Below are positions 60,509 to 64,000 of a stretch of DNA of 64,000 nucleotides, piece after piece (within the stretch, counting starts at the first letter, position 1; each line of letters begins with the position of its first letter). The position numbers were made by a program, and so were the translations under genes. The DNA comes from Candidatus Bathyarchaeota archaeon (GTDB lineage Archaea; Thermoproteota; Bathyarchaeia; Bathyarchaeales; Bathycorpusculaceae). The stretch lies in the NCBI GenBank assembly GCA_026014685.1, contig JAOZHW010000008.1, positions 62,001 through 126,000 of the forward strand. The letters run 5' to 3'. The notes beneath the pieces were generated by a model, which saw only the letters and a list, made by a program, of their open reading frames with translations, ran no database searches and had not been told where the DNA came from.

Positions 60509-60716
60509 CTACAAACAATGTTTTACGAAAGATAAACGCAGAAAAATTCGTTGAAATTAGCAGCTGAAAAAAGTAAGATATCGAAAAAGTTCATGACATA
60601 GTTACAAAAAATCATCACAAGCCAGAATTGTATCGAGCAGTAAGAGAGCCTATAGAGAATATATCGGGCAACCCTAAAAACCGCTCCAACCATAACTCAA
60701 CTGGAGACAGCAAACA

Positions 60717-60860
60717 ATGTGTAACTTGGCATTGGTAGTGAACCGCGGCGACACGTTTCCCAAGCTGGACGTGAAACCGAAGAAAGAAAACAGTTCCTGC
60801 TCGTTGGAACTGATAGTGGAGCAGTTAAGTGAGGTGCCCGCAGCATGTACAAAACGATAG
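60717..60860 (+). CDS. Microprotein, first of a tandem pair (47 residues)
   Basis: A frame from ATG 60717 to TAG 60858-60860 encodes MCNLALVVNRGDTFPKLDVK, then PKKENSSCSLELIVEQLSEV and PAACTKR, with three cysteines. GGAGA lies about ten bases before the ATG. The next small frame starts inside its end and has its own Shine-Dalgarno there. Family not recognised. Confidence 0.5.
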   Translation: MCNLALVVNRGDTFPKLDVKPKKENSSCSLELIVEQLSEVPAACTKR

Positions 60861-60961
60861 TTATAGACTGCCAAAACATAGTCGCTGAAGTTTCCTGCAG
60901 CGATTGCTTGGTTTTCAAAAAATGTGAATTGACAAAACAAAAACCAGAACCCCCCAAATAA
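60845..60961 (+). CDS. Cysteine-rich microprotein, second of a tandem pair (38 residues)
   Basis: A frame from ATG 60845 to TAA 60959-60961 encodes MYKTIVIDCQNIVAEVSCSD and CLVFKKCELTKQKPEPPK. Four cysteines, three of them in C-x2-C-x5-C, suggest metal binding. GAGGTG stands eight bases before the ATG. It overlaps the preceding microprotein by 16 bases in another frame, an arrangement that implies coupled translation. Function unknown. Confidence 0.55.
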   Translation: MYKTIVIDCQNIVAEVSCSDCLVFKKCELTKQKPEPPK

Positions 60962-61056
60962 GCCACAAAGCACCCTTTATCTATCGATGCAGTCAGCCGC
61001 GACGCTAAATTATAAAGCCAACTTCAGCATTGACCATACCAACAAGGAGATCAGTC

Positions 61057-61833
61057 ATGAAGCAGTTTCTCTTAACTCCCCAAGCGGGCAAACGCCTCAT
61101 CGCCAAAACCATAGCCACCCACCCAGTCGTCAGAAAAGCCATCCGAAACGGCACCGTCGTCATCGTGGCGGGAACCACCAACGGCTACGTAGCTGAAGAA
61201 ATCCTTAAAACCCACAACATAGAAGGCGACTTTTCCCGCAGGCACTTCTTTCGTGGTGTCACGTTACCGCCGAACATGCCTGTCACCAAAGAGGGCAGAC
61301 TCTTAGATGAAAGTCGATTCCCCGGCGACGTAGTCATTGTCAGGGGCGTCTGGCAGAAGGGCAAAACCATCGCTGACGTAGTTGACGACCTAAAAGAAGG
61401 CGACGTTATCCTAAAAGGCGCCAACGCGCTGGATTTAGAGCGCAAGCAGGCGGCGGTGTTGATTGGTCACCCCAAAGCAGGCACAATCGGCTTAGCTTTA
61501 CCTGCAATCGTGGGACGCAGAGTCAGGCTTATCGTTCCAGTCGGGTTAGAAAAGCGGATTTGCGGCGACTTGGATGACTTATCCGCCAAACTCAACAGGC
61601 CATGTGCAGACGGATACCGAATGCTGCCGTTGCCGGGAGAGGTTTTCACTGAAATCGAAGCCTTAGAAGCCTTGACCGCTGCAAACGTTGAGTTGATTGC
61701 GGCTGGAGGTGTATGCGGCGCAGAAGGTTCAGTTTGGCTGGCTGTGAGTGGGGAGCCTGAACAGGAAGAGTTTGCGGCCCAAGTCATCGCTTCGGTATCG
61801 GCTGAACCGCCATTCACCACCGAGTTTCTCTAA
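61057..61833 (+). CDS. Conserved-looking protein of unknown function
   Basis: From ATG 61057 (AAGGAGA eight bases upstream) the product is 258 residues; the frame is open 27 bases further upstream. It is soluble, alpha/beta, with glycine-rich turns that suggest nucleotide or sugar-phosphate binding: [69 protein letters not shown] and [21 protein letters not shown] do not recognise the family with certainty. It ends in a four-base overlap with a convergent small gene. Confidence 0.75.
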   Translation: MKQFLLTPQAGKRLIAKTIATHPVVRKAIRNGTVVIVAGTTNGYVAEEILKTHNIEGDFSRRHFFRGVTLPPNMPVTKEGRLLDESRFPGDVVIVRGVWQKGKTIADVVDDLKEGDVILKGANALDLERKQAAVLIGHPKAGTIGLALPAIVGRRVRLIVPVGLEKRICGDLDDLSAKLNRPCADGYRMLPLPGEVFTEIEALEALTAANVELIAAGGVCGAEGSVWLAVSGEPEQEEFAAQVIASVSAEPPFTTEFL

Positions 61834-62018
61834 CTCTTTTCTTCTCCATGAATCATGCTGTGTGCGCTTTCCATTTTGCCTTTGCTGCTTTGTCCACGCC
61901 ACTGAGAAGCCATATCCACCATGTGAGACATGTTTTCTTTAATCAAATCCATCGCGGCAGGGTTGATTTCGAGTTCCATGGTGAGTTTGACTTTGCCGCT
62001 TTTCTCGGCTGTCTCCAT
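61830..62018 (-). CDS. Small methionine-rich protein
   Basis: The 62-residue product begins [20 protein letters not shown], then [20 protein letters not shown] and a Gly/Ser/Lys-rich tail. It has seven methionines besides the start and two histidines near the end. TAGGAGGTGA stands just before the ATG, a strong Shine-Dalgarno. The dispersed element copy B lies about 100-220 bases upstream on the same strand and could supply a promoter. Family not recognised. Confidence 0.6.
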   Translation of the reverse strand: METAEKSGKVKLTMELEINPAAMDLIKENMSHMVDMASQWRGQSSKGKMESAHSMIHGEEKS

Positions 62019-62113
62019 TGATTCACCTCCTAAAGAACGCAGAATTTAGCTACCTATGTGGTGGCGGGTGCTGGTTTAAACGTGAGTGGCTGTTCAGATG
62101 CAACAACAAGAAG

Positions 62114-62241
62114 AAGCGACGCCAAGTTTGCTGCTCTGCGGTGACTAGACCCCCATTATTTAGTGGCGCATACGAATCCGTATCCGCAAATACGGGAATC
62201 ACGCGACGTCTCACAGTGTACCTCCCCTCCCTTATATAAAG
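62114..62241 (-). repeat. Dispersed intergenic element, copy B (two units)
   Basis: On the minus strand, unit B1 (62166-62241) reads CTTTATATAAG, GGGAGGGGAGG, GTGAGACGTCGCGTG, a stem CCGTAT/ATACGG around TTGCGG, and TTCGTATGCGCC. Unit B2 follows directly (62114-62160): ACTAAATAATGGGGGTCTAG, GCAGAGCAGC and GCGTCGCTTC. B1 resembles copy A in its first half and copy C in its second half; B2 resembles the first half of C. It fills most of the gap between the methionine-rich gene and hemD. Confidence 0.5.
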
Positions 62242-62276
62242 GCGGATTGGTTTGTGGTCCTAAAGTGTAGGCGGTT

Positions 62277-63098
62277 TTATTGGTTCCAGTGTTTGGCTAA
62301 CGCGTCAAGTGCGCTGTCGAAGAGGTAATCGTCTGGCACCACATCGACTTTCACTTTGAGTTCTCTGAGAGCTTGGGCTGTGGTGGGTCCGATGGCGACG
62401 ACTGTAACTTTCTCGGCGAGGATACTGCGCAGTTCCTCCATTGGGGCTTTTTCTGTTAGCATCTTGAAGATGTTTTTGGCGCTTAACCCGCTGCCGAACA
62501 GAACTGCGTTTATGCGTCCGCTGGTCAAGTCGTCGTAGAATTTGGTTTTTAGTGCTTCATCCACAGGTAAGCCTGACTCGTACACGTAGATTTCCTCCAC
62601 ATCCGCGCCCATTTGCCTCAGTTGGTTGGTCAATGTTGGGGTTGCGTTGCTGGTTCTGGGGATGCGGATTTTTTTGCCCGCAACGTTTCGGTCTTGGAAC
62701 GCTTCGAGTAAGCCTTCGCTGCTGTACTTCTGCGGAACCAAATCTACCCGCACGCCTGCGTCTTTTAGGGCTTCAGCGGTTTTTGGTCCAACACCGATGA
62801 CAAAGGACTTCGCTAAGCCCTCGCAAAGTTTGCGGTTTTGTCCAACCTCTTGGGCTGATTCGAAGAGGTATTTGACGCCGTTGGTGCTCATCAAAATCAC
62901 GTAGTCCACTGTGCCTGCTTGGAGTTCTGCGATGAATTTCTTCATGGGTTCGGGGTTGCTGAGCGGTTTGATTTCTATGGCGGGGATGTAGTAGGGTACA
63001 CCGCCTTTTGCCCGAATCAGCGCGCCTGCTTCTTCTGCTTGTCCAGTGGGGCGGGTGATGGCTACGACGCGGCCTTTTAGAGGGGTTGTTTGAACCAT
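62277..63098 (-). CDS. hemD: Uroporphyrinogen-III synthase
   Basis: The 273-residue two-domain protein reads RVVAITRPTGQAEEAGALIRAKGG, VDYVILMSTNGVKYLFE, FVIGVGPKTAEALKDAGV, VEEIYVYESGLP and VTVVAIGPTTAQALRELKV. HemD cyclises hydroxymethylbilane with inversion of ring D. It is the last gene of hemC-cobA-hemD and overlaps cobA by 22 bases. Confidence 0.93.
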   Translation of the reverse strand: MVQTTPLKGRVVAITRPTGQAEEAGALIRAKGGVPYYIPAIEIKPLSNPEPMKKFIAELQAGTVDYVILMSTNGVKYLFESAQEVGQNRKLCEGLAKSFVIGVGPKTAEALKDAGVRVDLVPQKYSSEGLLEAFQDRNVAGKKIRIPRTSNATPTLTNQLRQMGADVEEIYVYESGLPVDEALKTKFYDDLTSGRINAVLFGSGLSAKNIFKMLTEKAPMEELRSILAEKVTVVAIGPTTAQALRELKVKVDVVPDDYLFDSALDALAKHWNQ

Positions 63099-63832
63099 GC
63101 GAGTTTCCTGCCTAAGGTTGCGACTTCTCCGATGAGGATGACTGAGGGCGGCTTGATTTGCTGCTTTTGGGCTTCTGCGACGATTGTGCCTAATGTGGCT
63201 ATGAGTGTGCGTTGCTGGGGGAGAGTGCCTGATTCAATCATGGCGACGGGTTTCTGTGGGTTAATGCCGCCTGCCAGCAGTTTGCTGACGATGCCCTCTA
63301 AGGATTCGACGCCCATCAAGATGACCATGGTGTCGACGGCGTTGGCGATTTTTACCCAGTCTACGGGTTTTTCTGCGTCGCCCGCTCGGTGCCCCGTGAT
63401 AATGGCGACTGAAGCTGCATAGTCACGATGAGTTAAGGGAATGCCTGCATACATTGGAGCCGCAACGGAGGAACTAACACCTGGCACGATTTCGAATTCG
63501 ATACCTTCCGCCACTAGCGCTTCGGCTTCTTCGCCTCCTCTGCCGAAGATGAAGGGGTCGCCGCCTTTGAGCCGCACCACTTTGCCGCCTTCTTTGGCTT
63601 TCTCGATTATGATGTTTGTGATTTGGTCTTGTGGTACCTCATGGAGACCTGTGCGTTTGCCTACAAAAATCCGCTCAGCTTTTTGAGGTGCCATGTTGAG
63701 CACTTCTTCGCTGACGCCTAAACGGTCATAGATGACTACGTCGGCTTGTTTGAGTACTTCAACAGCTTTAACCGTGAGCAGTTTGGGGTCGCCTGGACCA
63801 GCACCGACGAGGAAGACTTTACCATACACCAT
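63077..63832 (-). CDS. cobA: Uroporphyrinogen-III C-methyltransferase (SUMT)
   Basis: From ATG 63832 (GGAG about eight bases upstream) the product is 251 residues, the usual CobA length. Motifs: VYGKVFLVGAGPGDPKLLTVKA, VVRLKGGDPFIFGRGGEEAEAL, VPGVSSSVAAPMYAGIPLTHRDYA and GTIVAEAQKQQIKPPSVILIGEV. It methylates uroporphyrinogen III at C2 and C7 to precorrin-2, the branch towards siroheme, cobamides, heme via siroheme and F430. It overlaps the hemC end by 14 bases. Confidence 0.96.
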   Translation of the reverse strand: MVYGKVFLVGAGPGDPKLLTVKAVEVLKQADVVIYDRLGVSEEVLNMAPQKAERIFVGKRTGLHEVPQDQITNIIIEKAKEGGKVVRLKGGDPFIFGRGGEEAEALVAEGIEFEIVPGVSSSVAAPMYAGIPLTHRDYAASVAIITGHRAGDAEKPVDWVKIANAVDTMVILMGVESLEGIVSKLLAGGINPQKPVAMIESGTLPQQRTLIATLGTIVAEAQKQQIKPPSVILIGEVATLGRKLAWFKQPL

Positions 63833-64000
63833 ATTTTTCTCTCCATTCCTTCTCGAAGTCTTTTGCACCCTGAGCTATGAGGTCTTCGCCGACTTTTGCT
63901 CCGAGTTTCTCAGCCTCTGCGAGGGTGCCTTTTGCTGATGCACTGATTTTTTTGCGGTCGTTTAGCGAGAAGATGCTGCCGTAAAGCGTGAGGTTGTCGC
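63819..64000 (-). CDS. hemC: Hydroxymethylbilane synthase, C-terminal end
   Basis: Only the last 60 codons lie in the window: the frame enters at 64000 and stops at 63819-63821. It reads NLTLYGSIFSLNDRKKISAS, then AKGTLAEAEKLGAKVGEDLI and AQGAKDFEKEWREKYGVW. This fits the C-terminal domain-3 end of HemC (GLVGSLDG-like strand, then helix AxxLGxxxAxxLL). The neighbouring cobA and hemD, with overlapping starts, support the call. HemC polymerises four porphobilinogen units. Confidence 0.8.
   Translation of the reverse strand, partial: DNLTLYGSIFSLNDRKKISASAKGTLAEAEKLGAKVGEDLIAQGAKDFEKEWREKYGVW

Noticed and set aside
1-64000. tRNA genes and CRISPR arrays
   Set aside because: I looked for T-loop-like GTTCRANNC with matching acceptor stems and for regularly spaced direct repeats. 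Only isolated GTTCGA words inside coding regions were found, and no repeat-spacer pattern.

Overview
This window reads as a chromosomal segment of an uncultivated archaeon, most likely of the Bathyarchaeia (formerly MCG). That placement is an inference from gene content: archaeal uS10, a proteasome alpha subunit, Mre11-Rad50, a Dpo4-type polymerase with a C-terminal PIP box, an archaeal HMG-CoA synthase with a DUF35 domain, a MptN/RimK-like glutamate ligase, an archaeal SRP RNA and TATA-box promoters. Genes are densely packed, many start with TTG or GTG, and Shine-Dalgarno motifs are often visible. Three reading frames are broken by one base in a homopolymer (terL, trpE, one ABC ATPase), so assembly errors must be kept in mind.

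Layout. 0-13 kb: end of a HIT protein, a pentameric ligand-gated ion channel homologue, an RNase J-type nuclease, rps10, an AN1 zinc-finger/site-2 protease fusion, mre11-rad50, a large MacB-type ABC exporter and nicotinate phosphoribosyltransferase. 14-21 kb: a thiolase-like/HMG-CoA-synthase-like pair in which the thiolase-like partner has lost its catalytic residues, two tandem beta-helix surface proteins, cutA and psmA. 21.5-27.4 kb: a mobile-looking island with a palindromic operator, small proteins, a terminase large subunit, an ABC-ATPase/GNAT fusion, and on the other strand a PD-(D/E)XK-like protein and a GIY-YIG protein. 27.5-29.6 kb: a PAS histidine kinase lying between the SRP RNA gene and a partial copy of the SRP RNA 3' end, which looks like an attachment-site duplication.

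29.9-35.8 kb: a compact trpEGDCBA operon without trpF, with a palindrome at its predicted transcription start and an upstream TGTACA box. 36-48 kb: metS, a VapBC-like toxin-antitoxin pair, a PHP phosphoesterase, LemA/TPM membrane proteins, two glycosyltransferases, a DUF296 protein, a sulfite-oxidase-fold enzyme, a HAMP sensor, dinB with an overlapping radical SAM gene. 48-56 kb: secreted proteins, a P1B-type metal ATPase with a CPS motif in place of CPC, a collagen-repeat surface protein next to a second MacB-type ABC system. 56-64 kb: a MptN-like ligase, a TPP-riboswitch-controlled thiT plus PurM-fold gene, a membrane-bound winged-helix regulator, tandem microproteins and the tetrapyrrole genes hemC-cobA-hemD.

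The observations most worth a second look are the terminase/ABC-GNAT cassette with its neighbouring nucleases, the SRP-RNA-derived direct repeat, the degenerate thiolase paired with an intact DUF35-HMGCS fusion, a family of at least five related intergenic elements with an embedded TATA box, and the archaeal ion channel with an anion-type M2 sequence.
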